From Deltaproteobacteria bacterium (GTDB taxonomy: Bacteria; Myxococcota_A; UBA9160; UBA4427), in the NCBI GenBank assembly GCA_011051925.1, contig DRKE01000023.1, positions 1 to 9,408 of the forward strand: DNA of 9,408 bases, read 5' to 3'. Numbering within the stretch: the first letter of the stretch is position 1; the number at the start of each line of letters is the position of its first letter. This document shows positions 1-6,918 of the stretch, in pieces. The notes under the pieces were generated by a model that made no database searches, had not been told where the DNA came from, and worked only from the letters and a program-made list of their open reading frames with translations. The translations under genes and the position numbers were made by a program.

Positions 1-3000
1 ACCCGCCGCCCTCTTCGCCGATGGGCCGGCGAGCGGAGGGCCCGGGCTCGAATCGGAGCGAAGGTGTCGTTGGTGACGAGCCCCCGCCAGACCAGCTCCC
101 AGAGCGCATCGAGAAAGGCGCCCTCCGATCGGGCGGGAACGTTCTTGACGAGGTCCGCATGGAAGGAAGCCCCCCTTTCTTCCAGGGATTCGAGCAGGAC
201 GCGGGAGGCCGGCGCCAGATCCGGGGGGATGGGAGCCGGCTCGAGGAGGGACGCGATCCGATCCCGGCGGTAGATCGCGATCCGGCCGTCCTTGCCCCCG
301 AGCGGATGACACCCGACCCAGACGAGTTCGCCCGATGCGCCGCGTTCATCCAGCATCTGTGGCCGATAGTTCGCGACCCGGGCCGGCAGGATCGAGCGCT
401 CGAGTTCCACGAAGGAGAGCGGCAGCCCCTCGAGCTGGTCGATCACTTCCTCGAGTCTCGCGTCCCCCGGACGACCGCAGCCGACCCCGTGCCACGCGAT
501 CTGGAATCGACAGGACACGTCGCTCGGGACCGGTGAGATCTCCTTTCGGAGCCTCTCGAGGGTGCCCCGCTTGATCCGTCGCAACACCGTCGGTTCGCAC
601 CATTCGCCCTCGCTGCCGCGCGGATCGAACTCACCGGCGAGCAGCCGATCCTGACGAGCCAATGCAGACAGCATGGGCTCGACCCGGCCCGGCGGGAGCC
701 CGAAACGATCGGCCACGGCCTGCGTCGTGAAGGGACCATGGGTCCGCGCGAAACGGATCAGGAGCTCTTCGAGGGGGGCCTCCCTCGATTCGAGGAACGC
801 GTGCGGAATGCCCCTGGGCAACCCCACGCCCAGGCCATCGCGGTAGAACGCGGCATCTTCGACTGCAATGAAGGCCGAACGCCCGGCGATGTCGATCGAC
901 ACGATCCTGCCCGTGCGGCCCAGCATCGCGCACTCCCGAGCGAGGGCTCCGGCGTCCCCCTCGAAACGCTCGAGCAGTTCTTCGCGCGTGAGATCGCCGA
1001 TCCGACGCAGCAGGTCGTGCAACGCATCCGAGTGACCCGCCCTGCGGCCATCGCCGCGCCCCTGGAGCTGCGCTTCGATCCCGTCGATCACGCGGGCATC
1101 GAGCAGATCGCGATGGGCGTCCGTACCGAGCAGCTCACGGAGCATCGCCTTGTCGAGGCCGAGCGCCTGGGTCCGGCGCTCGGCCGCCGGAAGATCCTGC
1201 TGGTAGAGGTAGTCCGCCGTATGGGCAAAGACGAGGGAGCGGGCGAAAGGAGAAGGCGAGGACGTCTCGACATCCTCGACCGAGATCTCGCGGGATCGGA
1301 TCCCCGCCAGGATCTCGACCAGCCCCGGCATGTCGAAGACATCCTGCAGGCAATCGCGGTAGGTCTCGAGCATGATCGGGAAATCGGGGAAGCGCTTCGC
1401 CACGGCATGCAGGTTCTGTGCGCGCAGACGCTGGACCCAGAGGGGCATGCGGCCTCCCGGACGCCATCGGGGCAGAAGCAATGCCCTTGCCGCGTTCTCC
1501 CGGAAACGGGCAGCAAAGAGCGACGACCCCTCGAGCCGATCGATGACGAGTTCTTCGACTTCCTCGGGTGGGGGCAGGAAGAGATCCGTGGTGGGCAGGC
1601 GATCGGCATCCGCGAATCGGAAGAGGATCCCGTCGTCGGTCCAGGTCGTCTGGGGATCGGCGTCCCCCCGTCGCGCCAGCCGCGCCGAGATCGCCAATGC
1701 CCAGGGTGCGTGGATCCGGGAACCGAAGGGGGAGAGAAGGCCGATCCGCCAATCTCCCAGCTCGTCGCGGAAGCGCTCGATCAGGATTCCTTCGTCCGAG
1801 GGGCAACTTCCCGTCGCTGCGCACTGGTCCTCGAGATAGGCGACGAGATTCCGGGCCGCATGCTCATCGAGGCCGGAATGCCGGACCAGCTCGTCTTCGG
1901 GATCCTCCACTTCCCGGAGTTCCCGGATGAAACGGCCGATGGCGCGGCCCAGTTCGAGAGGACGGGCGGGCCCGTCCCCATGCCAGAAGGGAAGCCGGCC
2001 CGCTTCGCCCGGCGCGGGCGCCACGACGACGCGATCGCGGGTGATTTCGAGAATCCGCCAACTCGACGCGCCGAGGGTGACGACGTCGCCGGCTTTCGAC
2101 TCGTGGACCATCTCTTCGTCGAGCTCGCCGATGCGCGGGCCCTCGACACCCAGATGAACGGCATATTGACCGCGATCGGGAATCGTTCCGCCCGAGAGAA
2201 GCGCGATCCGACCCGCTCCCTCGCGCGCTTCGATCCGATCGCTCTCCCGATCCCAGATGAGGCGCGGTCGCAACCCGGCGAATTCCGTCGACGGATATCG
2301 CCCTGCGAGCATGTCGAGAACCGATCGCAGGAGCCGCCGATCGAGCTTCGCATAGCTCGCCGTCCGAGCGAGGATCGTCTCGATCTCGCCCAGGCAGATC
2401 GGCTCCTCGGCGGCCAATGCGACCAGCTGCTGGGCGAGGACATCGAGCGCGTTCTCGGGAATGCGTATGGCCTCGACGGCGCCCTCACGCATGCCCCGAG
2501 CGACGACGGTGGATTCGAGCAGATCGGCCCGATGTTTCGGAAAGAGGACACCCACGCTCGTCGCGCCCACCGCATGACCCGCGCGGCCGATCCGCTGGAG
2601 ACCCCGGGCGACGGCACCCGGGCTTTCGACGAGGAGAACCTGTTCGACGGTCTGCATGTCGATTCCGAGTTCGAGGGAACTCGTCGCGACGATCGCGCGG
2701 AGCCCGCCCCGAGCCAGGGCCCCTTCGATCTCACGGCGCTTGTCATGGGCCAGGCTTCCATGATGGGCGCGCACGAGGGGCTCGCCGGCCAATTCGTTCA
2801 GGCGATCCGCGAGCCGTTCGCAGAGTCCCCGACTGTTGACGAAGAGGATCGAACTCCGGCTCGCGCGGATCCGATCGAGCAGCTCGGGATGAATCGCCGA
2901 CCAGAGGCTCGTCGCCTCGGCCTCCCCGGCCGCGGGACTTCCGTCCGTGCCCTCCCGCCGGACGTCGTTCCGACCGCCCGCCCCCGGCCGAGTCATGTCG

Positions 3001-3728
3001 GGAACCGGGACCGAGACCGAGAGCACGAGGTCGGGTGGTCGACTCGCATCGACGATCTCGACCTCCCGATCGCCACCGAGAAAGCGGGCGATCTCGGCGG
3101 TCGGGCGAGCCGTGGCGGAGAGGCCGATCCGCTGGGGATCGCCCGATCGACAAAGGCGCGAAACGCGCTCCAGGGAAAGCGCGAGATGGACGCCGCGTTT
3201 GGTGGGGGCGAGCGAGTGGATCTCGTCGATGATCACGGTCTCCACGCTTCGGAGGGTCTCGCGCTGTCGCGAGCCGAGAATCAGGTAGAGGGACTCGGGT
3301 GTCGTCACCAGGATCTCCGCAGGATTCCTGGCCTGCTGGCGACGCTCCTTCGGCGTGCTGTCTCCGGTACGGATCGCGACCCGGGGCGGCCGGAAGACGG
3401 CGCCGCCGAGGATGGCCTCGGAGGCGGCCCCGATCCCCTCGAGCGGATGTCGCAGATTCCGCTCGATGTCGTGGACCAGCGCCTTCAGCGGGGAGACATA
3501 GAGAACCCGGACCCCCGGTCCGCCCTCTTCCGACCGGCGGCCGAGACGATCGATCGCCTCGAGGAATGCGGCCAGCGTCTTGCCGCTCCCCGTCGGCGCG
3601 ACGAGAAGCGCATGCTGGCGCGCGGCCAGGATCGGCCATCCCCGCTCCTGGACCGGTGTCGGCGCGTCGAATCGCGCCTCCAGCCAGGCGCGCGTCGCGG
3701 GACCGAAGCTTTCGGGAAGGCCCTTCAT
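1..3728 (-). CDS. lhr: Lhr-type ATP-dependent helicase (C-terminus beyond window edge)
   Basis: Large helicase-related protein, a superfamily 2 enzyme. Known relatives move 3'-to-5' on single-stranded DNA, unwind RNA:DNA hybrids and act in DNA repair in the cytosol. I translated about 1,242 codons without a stop. Walker A APTGSGKT is at residues 44-51, DEIH at 168-171, SAT at 204-206, TSSLELGID at 349-357 and QRIGRAGH at 378-385. Lhr-specific segments follow: SGGTIPDRG (about 512-520), GELDEEMV (about 534-541), then winged-helix-rich sequence ending near ALWELVW, which matches E. coli Lhr as I remember it. That protein is about 1,538 residues, so roughly 300 C-terminal residues, including the region linked to uracil-DNA glycosylase activity in E. 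coli, lie outside. Start: the ATG at 3726-3728 has GGAG six bases upstream; an in-frame GTG directly precedes it (3729-3731) and an in-frame TAG lies further upstream. Residues about 244-272 form a Gly/Arg-rich linker between the two RecA domains, where E. coli Lhr also has an insert. Divergent from the HD gene. Confidence 0.95.
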   Translation of the reverse strand, partial: MKGLPESFGPATRAWLEARFDAPTPVQERGWPILAARQHALLVAPTGSGKTLAAFLEAIDRLGRRSEEGGPGVRVLYVSPLKALVHDIERNLRHPLEGIGAASEAILGGAVFRPPRVAIRTGDSTPKERRQQARNPAEILVTTPESLYLILGSRQRETLRSVETVIIDEIHSLAPTKRGVHLALSLERVSRLCRSGDPQRIGLSATARPTAEIARFLGGDREVEIVDASRPPDLVLSVSVPVPDMTRPGAGGRNDVRREGTDGSPAAGEAEATSLWSAIHPELLDRIRASRSSILFVNSRGLCERLADRLNELAGEPLVRAHHGSLAHDKRREIEGALARGGLRAIVATSSLELGIDMQTVEQVLLVESPGAVARGLQRIGRAGHAVGATSVGVLFPKHRADLLESTVVARGMREGAVEAIRIPENALDVLAQQLVALAAEEPICLGEIETILARTASYAKLDRRLLRSVLDMLAGRYPSTEFAGLRPRLIWDRESDRIEAREGAGRIALLSGGTIPDRGQYAVHLGVEGPRIGELDEEMVHESKAGDVVTLGASSWRILEITRDRVVVAPAPGEAGRLPFWHGDGPARPLELGRAIGRFIRELREVEDPEDELVRHSGLDEHAARNLVAYLEDQCAATGSCPSDEGILIERFRDELGDWRIGLLSPFGSRIHAPWALAISARLARRGDADPQTTWTDDGILFRFADADRLPTTDLFLPPPEEVEELVIDRLEGSSLFAARFRENAARALLLPRWRPGGRMPLWVQRLRAQNLHAVAKRFPDFPIMLETYRDCLQDVFDMPGLVEILAGIRSREISVEDVETSSPSPFARSLVFAHTADYLYQQDLPAAERRTQALGLDKAMLRELLGTDAHRDLLDARVIDGIEAQLQGRGDGRRAGHSDALHDLLRRIGDLTREELLERFEGDAGALARECAMLGRTGRIVSIDIAGRSAFIAVEDAAFYRDGLGVGLPRGIPHAFLESREAPLEELLIRFARTHGPFTTQAVADRFGLPPGRVEPMLSALARQDRLLAGEFDPRGSEGEWCEPTVLRRIKRGTLERLRKEISPVPSDVSCRFQIAWHGVGCGRPGDARLEEVIDQLEGLPLSFVELERSILPARVANYRPQMLDERGASGELVWVGCHPLGGKDGRIAIYRRDRIASLLEPAPIPPDLAPASRVLLESLEERGASFHADLVKNVPARSEGAFLDALWELVWRGLVTNDTFAPIRARALRSPAHRRRGRR

Positions 3729-3775
3729 CACGAGCTCCGCGCACTTCGTCGGAGCCGCCCTCGAAACAGACGGCG

Positions 3776-3803
3776 ACCTCCGTCGAGGTGTCCGAGACTA
3801 GTC
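3776..3803. promoter_or_regulatory. Palindromes in the lhr/HD divergent region
   Basis: Two small symmetric elements lie in the lhr leader, between the divergent genes. One is a 5-bp inverted repeat, ACCTC-CGTC-GAGGT, at 3776-3789. The other is the perfect 8-bp palindrome GACTAGTC at 3796-3803, which contains CTAG, a tetranucleotide that is scarce in many bacterial genomes. Either could be an operator half-site or a leader hairpin. Both are short enough to occur by chance in GC-rich DNA, and I recognise no regulator consensus. Confidence 0.2.
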
Positions 3804-3838
3804 GAGATCCGTGGGCTCGCCGACGGGGGCCGCGGCAG

Positions 3839-3847
3839 TGGTATGCT
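3839..3847 (+). promoter_or_regulatory. Candidate extended -10 promoter for the HD gene
   Basis: TGGTATGCT fits an extended -10 element (TGn followed by a hexamer close to TATAAT). I see no convincing -35 box, which extended -10 promoters often lack. Transcription would begin near 3854, leaving a leader of about 20 bases before the ATG at 3873. If this is right, the alternative ATG at 3843 lies inside the promoter and cannot be the start. Confidence 0.35.
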
Positions 3848-3872
3848 GTCCCAGGCGAGAGGCCGTCCGTCG

Positions 3873-4508
3873 ATGCAGCGATTCCATCCCCTTCCAGAGC
3901 GGGTAGCGGCACTCTCCGCCGCGGCACCGCAGCTCGTCGAGGCGACGCGACTCGCCTGGGAATGGCATGGCAACCAGACGCGAAAGGGAAAACCCGTCTC
4001 CTATGTCGCCCATCTGCTCCGGGTCGAGGGGCTCGTGATCGAGGCCGGCGGCGGGCCCGACGAAGCGATCGCCGCGCTGCTTCACGACTCGCTCGAGGAT
4101 GCCCCGGATCCGGCTGCACGCGCGGAACGGGAAACGCGGATCGAGGCGTGCTTTGGCGCGGCCGTCCTGCGGATCGTTCTCGACTGTACCGACACGACGC
4201 CGACGCAGACCGGCTCCAGCAAGGGTCCCTGGCGGGAACGCAAGGAGCGCTATCTCGAGCAGCTCCGGCGGGCCGGCCCCCCCAGCCGATTGGTCGCCGC
4301 CTGCGACAAGCGCCACAACCTCGGCGAACTCGTCGGGGACCTCCGCGCCGAGGGGTTGCAGACCCTCGATCGATTCAACGCCGGTGGAACCGAGCAGCTC
4401 TGGTATTTCGAGGCCCTCGCCGACGTGTTCCGACCGGCGATCCCGGAACGGCTGGCACGCGAACTCGACGAGCTCGTCGAGGCGCTTCGGGCGCTTCTCG
4501 ACGCGTAG
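3873..4508 (+). CDS. RelA/SpoT-type HD-domain (p)ppGpp hydrolase-like protein
   Basis: A 211-residue, single-domain HD phosphohydrolase of the RelA/SpoT hydrolase type (compare MESH1 and small alarmone hydrolases), expected to be cytosolic and Mn-dependent and to remove pyrophosphate from (p)ppGpp or a related nucleotide. The metal-binding set is visible: H47 (YVAHLLRV), H71-D72 in LLHDSLEDA, and D145 in ACDKRHNL. Also present are the substrate-loop signature HGNQTRKGKP (32-41), the motif following FGAAV, and the late motif RFNAG...EQLWYFEAL (168-182). There is no synthetase, TGS or ACT domain. Start: I chose the ATG at 3873, with AGAGG ten bases upstream. An in-frame ATG at 3843 would add ten residues but overlaps a plausible -10 box. 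Divergent from lhr, with the exported repeat protein 157 bp downstream on the same strand. The substrate is inferred; other nucleotides are possible. Confidence 0.9.
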   Translation: MQRFHPLPERVAALSAAAPQLVEATRLAWEWHGNQTRKGKPVSYVAHLLRVEGLVIEAGGGPDEAIAALLHDSLEDAPDPAARAERETRIEACFGAAVLRIVLDCTDTTPTQTGSSKGPWRERKERYLEQLRRAGPPSRLVAACDKRHNLGELVGDLRAEGLQTLDRFNAGGTEQLWYFEALADVFRPAIPERLARELDELVEALRALLDA

Positions 4509-4514
4509 AGCGCC
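4490..4514 (+). terminator. Hairpin straddling the HD-gene stop codon
   Basis: GGCGCT pairs with AGCGCC, extended by two further pairs after one bulged T (eight pairs, eight-base loop). The TAG stop (4506-4508) lies across the loop/right-arm boundary. No T-run follows, so this is not a classical intrinsic terminator. It could be an RNA 3'-end stabiliser or a chance structure. Confidence 0.25.
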
Positions 4515-4665
4515 TGCAGCCCACCCGAATCCCGATCGCAACGACGATTCTCCGCAACCGCCTTCCCCATGGCCGGTTGGACAGGTCGACACCAGATGGC
4601 GCGGCCCGATCCCGAAAAGCCGAAAAGGACGACGTGATCCCCGCGCCGGGAAAGGAACGGACATC

Positions 4666-5151
4666 ATGACCTGGAAACCGATTCAACGACTCCCGATTCC
4701 GCTCGTGGCTCTCATGCTCACGGCATTCGCCGCGGGCCACGCGATTGCGGAGGACGACGGAACGAGCCTCGGCGATCGTCTGCGCGCGCGGGGGGATCGC
4801 ATCGAAGAGCGGCTCGACGAACGGGGGGATCGCATCGAGCATCGGCTCGACGAGAAGGGAGACCGCATCGAGAACCGTCTCGACGAACGAGCAGACCGCA
4901 TCGAGAACCGCTCGGAGCGGAGGGCGGACCGCGCTCGGGAGAACGGACACCCGAAGCGGGCCCACGCCATCGAGGAACACGGCGAACGACATGCCCGGCG
5001 ACTCGAAAGGAAGGGCGATCGCATCGACCGCCGTCTCGATCGCCGGGGCGAGCGTGTGAACCGTCGGCTCGACCGACGGGGGGAGCGGGCCGAACGCCGC
5101 CTCGACCGACGAGCACGCAGGGCCGACCATCGCGCGAACCAGGGCCACTGA
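4666..5151 (+). CDS. Small exported protein of 11-residue GDRI-type repeats
   Basis: 161 residues with no function I can assign. Residues 1-28 look like a Sec signal peptide: a short basic start, a hydrophobic stretch (about 11-24) and likely cleavage after HAIA at 28. The mature part has 11-residue repeats of the pattern GDRIExRLDER: four copies at 43-86, a degenerate spacer at 87-116, and three copies at 117-149. The first three repeats are net acidic (GDRIEERLDER); the C-terminal ones are strongly basic (GDRIDRRLDRR). Hydrophobic residues recur at alternating spacings of 4 and 7, which suggests a hendecad coiled coil or long charged helix, although a Gly or Ala begins each unit. Start: the ATG at 4666 has AAAGGA nine bases upstream. 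The open frame extends upstream to 4099, but that part is antisense-style shadow over the HD gene. Similar Arg/Asp-rich repeat proteins occur as hypotheticals in other Proteobacteria, from memory. Converges with phoD. Confidence 0.8.
   Translation: MTWKPIQRLPIPLVALMLTAFAAGHAIAEDDGTSLGDRLRARGDRIEERLDERGDRIEHRLDEKGDRIENRLDERADRIENRSERRADRARENGHPKRAHAIEEHGERHARRLERKGDRIDRRLDRRGERVNRRLDRRGERAERRLDRRARRADHRANQGH
4792..4923 (+). repeat. 33-bp tandem repeats, first block (four units)
   Basis: Four tandem 33-bp units encode GDRIEERLDER-like residues 43-86 of the exported protein. The phrase GATCGCATCGA recurs at the same place in the first two units and as GACCGCATCGA in the next two. Third-position differences between units suggest an old duplication kept by protein-level selection, not a recent slippage array. 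Confidence 0.85.
5014..5112 (+). repeat. 33-bp tandem repeats, second block (three units)
   Basis: Three tandem 33-bp units encode residues 117-149 (GDRIDRRLDRR, GERVNRRLDRR, GERAERRLDRR). They share the period of the first block but have shifted from Glu-rich to Arg-rich units. Confidence 0.85.
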
Positions 5152-5181
5152 ACGGAACGAGGTCTGCGGCGGATCGGAGGG

Positions 5182-5218
5182 GGCCGCGCGTCAACCCGTC
5201 CGTCGGGTCGCGCGGGCC
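5182..5218. terminator. Large GC-rich hairpin between convergent genes
   Basis: ACCCG (5194-5198) pairs with CGGGT (5204-5208) around the loop TCCGT. After a three-base TCA bulge on the left (5191-5193), GGCCGCGCG (5182-5190) pairs with 5209-5218, leaving G5216 bulged. That is 14 pairs by hand. The bulge is exactly the phoD stop codon (TGA on the minus strand), and the structure lies 30 bases past the stop of the plus-strand repeat gene. It could end or protect transcripts from both directions. No T-run follows on either strand, so intrinsic termination is uncertain. Confidence 0.45.
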
Positions 5219-6825
5219 GCTTCTCCGTCGTCGACCGCCGCCGGGGAATCCTGTCGGGAGAGGTGATTGCTGCCCGAAAGCGTCTCGAAAGCCCGCTCGC
5301 CATGCGAGCGGGCCGAGCGCCGACCCACCGGATCCGTGAAGACGAACTCCGCCCGCACGCGTTCGGGCGTCAGGTCGAGCAGAACGAAGCCGTTCTCTTC
5401 GAGGTTCTTGTATCGAAGATGGGGCAGGCGCTCGTCGATCCCGTCGATCAGCCGGTGCGCATGCACGGACGTCGCGAGGGGAGGGGAGCTGACGGCGGGC
5501 GCCACGAACTCGACCGCCCGGGCGCCCTTCCCCGTCGCGGGGTCATAGGTTCCGCCCGAACCCGGGGCGGGCGGAATGTCGAACGCCCAGGCGCTGTGGA
5601 TGTCCCCCGTCAGGAAGACGACATTGTCGATCTCCTGCTGCTCGAGATGATCGAGGATCTGCCGGCGGTTCTCCCGATACCCGTCCCAGCTGTCGGGATT
5701 GAAGAACGAGGTTCCTCCGGTCAAGGGTGCGACGACGACCTGTTGCCCGATCACCCGCCAGATGACCCCATCGCGATTCGACTCCGAGAGACGATCGAGG
5801 AGCCAGCTCGTCTGGTCGTCACCCAGAAGCGTCCGATCGGGATCACGGGCAGCCGCATCATCACCTGAAGGGGGCTGGGCGTCGCGGCCATGCAATCGCG
5901 TATCGAGCATGACGAGATCGACGAGATCGCCGAAGCGAAAGGATCGGAACAGGCCCGTCGGCAATTCCCGGATCGGCATCCATTCGTGATAGGCCAGAAT
6001 GGCCGCGAGCTTTCTCGTCGACCAGTCGCCTTCGTCCGCGTCATGATTCTCCGCACCATTCTTGTAGGCGTTGTCGGCGCTCTCATGGTCGTCCCAGACC
6101 GTGATCCAGGGAAACCGGGCATGGGCCGCCTGGAGATCGGGGTCCGACTTGTAGGTTGCATGACGTCGGCGATAGTCCTCGAGATCGATGGCTTCATGGA
6201 TCGGATCGGGAATCCGACCGAGGGGGGTCCCGTCGCCGTATTCTCCGTTCCCGTATTCGTAGAGGTAGTCGCCCAGATGAAGCACGACGTCCAGGTCGTC
6301 CCGATTCGCGATACAGGAATAGGCGTTGAAGAACCCCTGCGGATAGTTCGCGCAGGAAGCGAAGGCGAGTCGGACGTGGTCGACGGGGCCCACGGGAAGC
6401 GTTCGGGTCCGACCCGTCGGCGAAGACCCCGTCGGGCTCTCGAATCCATAATAGTAGTCGGAGGCGGGCTCGAGTCCTCCGGCGTCGATCTTGACCGTGT
6501 AGTCCCGCTCGGGCCGCGCGCGCGTCCGGCCACTCGCCACGACATCCGACCCGAGACGGTCGCGTGACACCCACCACCCGACCTCGATCGGCTCCCGCAT
6601 CCGGTTCCGGTCGGGCGAGACGCGCGTCCAGAGAACCACGCGATCGGCGAGCGGGTCACCGCTCGCCACGCCGTGGCGGAAGGGATTCGTTCCGGGCTCG
6701 ACTCCGGCCGCACCCGGATGCGACGCGCAGCCGACGATGCCCATCCCGGCCATCCCCGAACCGGTGCCGACGAGCACCGCCTGCAGGGCGCTGGCCTTCA
6801 GGAATCGCCGCCGATCGATGGCCAC
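5191..6825 (-). CDS. phoD: PhoD-family alkaline phosphatase/phosphodiesterase, Tat lipoprotein
   Basis: 544 residues. PhoD enzymes hydrolyse phosphate mono- and diesters outside the cytoplasmic membrane with an Fe/Ca centre. The N-terminus has a twin-arginine signal (DRRRFLKAS, 4-12) followed by a lipobox IVGC, with C33 as the likely lipidated residue. The PhoD N-terminal domain begins at FRHGVASGDP (49-58) and VVLWTRV. The catalytic domain shows FASC with C158, HLGDYLYEY with D186 and Y189 (the same Asp-x-x-Tyr spacing as the metal ligands of B. subtilis PhoD), VWDDHE (243-248) and LTGDIHSAW (405-413, D408, H410). Start: GTG at 6823-6825 with GGAGGGG eight bases upstream; later ATGs would remove the Tat motif. 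It follows the P450 gene on the same strand after 93 bp and converges with the repeat-protein gene. Phosphate-starvation control is usual for the family, but I found no convincing Pho box. Confidence 0.95.
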   Translation of the reverse strand: MAIDRRRFLKASALQAVLVGTGSGMAGMGIVGCASHPGAAGVEPGTNPFRHGVASGDPLADRVVLWTRVSPDRNRMREPIEVGWWVSRDRLGSDVVASGRTRARPERDYTVKIDAGGLEPASDYYYGFESPTGSSPTGRTRTLPVGPVDHVRLAFASCANYPQGFFNAYSCIANRDDLDVVLHLGDYLYEYGNGEYGDGTPLGRIPDPIHEAIDLEDYRRRHATYKSDPDLQAAHARFPWITVWDDHESADNAYKNGAENHDADEGDWSTRKLAAILAYHEWMPIRELPTGLFRSFRFGDLVDLVMLDTRLHGRDAQPPSGDDAAARDPDRTLLGDDQTSWLLDRLSESNRDGVIWRVIGQQVVVAPLTGGTSFFNPDSWDGYRENRRQILDHLEQQEIDNVVFLTGDIHSAWAFDIPPAPGSGGTYDPATGKGARAVEFVAPAVSSPPLATSVHAHRLIDGIDERLPHLRYKNLEENGFVLLDLTPERVRAEFVFTDPVGRRSARSHGERAFETLSGSNHLSRQDSPAAVDDGEAARATRRTG

Positions 6826-6863
6826 CTCTTGCGCCCCTCCGGTTGTCCTCGGCCCTTCCCGTT

Positions 6864-6881
6864 CATCCGCGCCATCCGCGC
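6864..6881. repeat. Two perfect tandem copies of CATCCGCGC
   Basis: The nine-base unit CATCCGCGC occurs twice in direct succession in the spacer between the P450 and phoD genes, upstream of the phoD ribosome-binding site. It could be a regulator site or chance; no known consensus is recognised. Confidence 0.5.
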
Positions 6882-6887
6882 GTCGGA

Positions 6888-6917
6888 GGATCCCCGGCGA
6901 TCACCGATCGGGGATCC
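6888..6917 (-). terminator. Hairpin just after the P450 stop codon
   Basis: GGATCCC (6888-6894) pairs with GGGATCC (6911-6917), and CGATC (6898-6902) pairs with GATCG (6906-6910), with a three-base CGG bulge and a three-base loop: 12 pairs. On the minus strand it begins one base after the P450 TGA (6919-6921). No T-run follows. It may be a terminator, an attenuator before phoD, or a 3'-end stabiliser. Confidence 0.4.
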
Positions 6918-6918
6918 G

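Noticed and set aside
738..3842. N-terminal part of a 1,256-codon plus-strand open frame
   Set aside because: It is the exact-register complement of lhr. Its translation has no recognisable domain, while the minus strand shows all the helicase motifs. Only its last 211 codons (the HD protein) are real.
2743..4119. 458-codon minus-strand open frame
   Set aside because: Its Arg/Pro/Gly-rich translation is a frame-shifted shadow of lhr and of the antisense of the HD gene; it has no domain.
4577..4605. Possible promoter (TTGGAC, near -35) before the repeat-protein gene
   Set aside because: I found no acceptable -10 hexamer at normal spacing, so the support is too weak to list.
4792..5112. Possible CRISPR array or non-coding satellite
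   Set aside because: The 33-bp units are contiguous, diverged mainly at synonymous or conservative positions, and in frame with a protein; there are no unique spacers.
4683..5303. Minus-strand open frame with Ser/Arg-rich repeats opposite the repeat gene
   Set aside because: The 33-bp period keeps several frames open at once. Only the plus frame has a signal peptide, a ribosome-binding site and a regular hydrophobic pattern.
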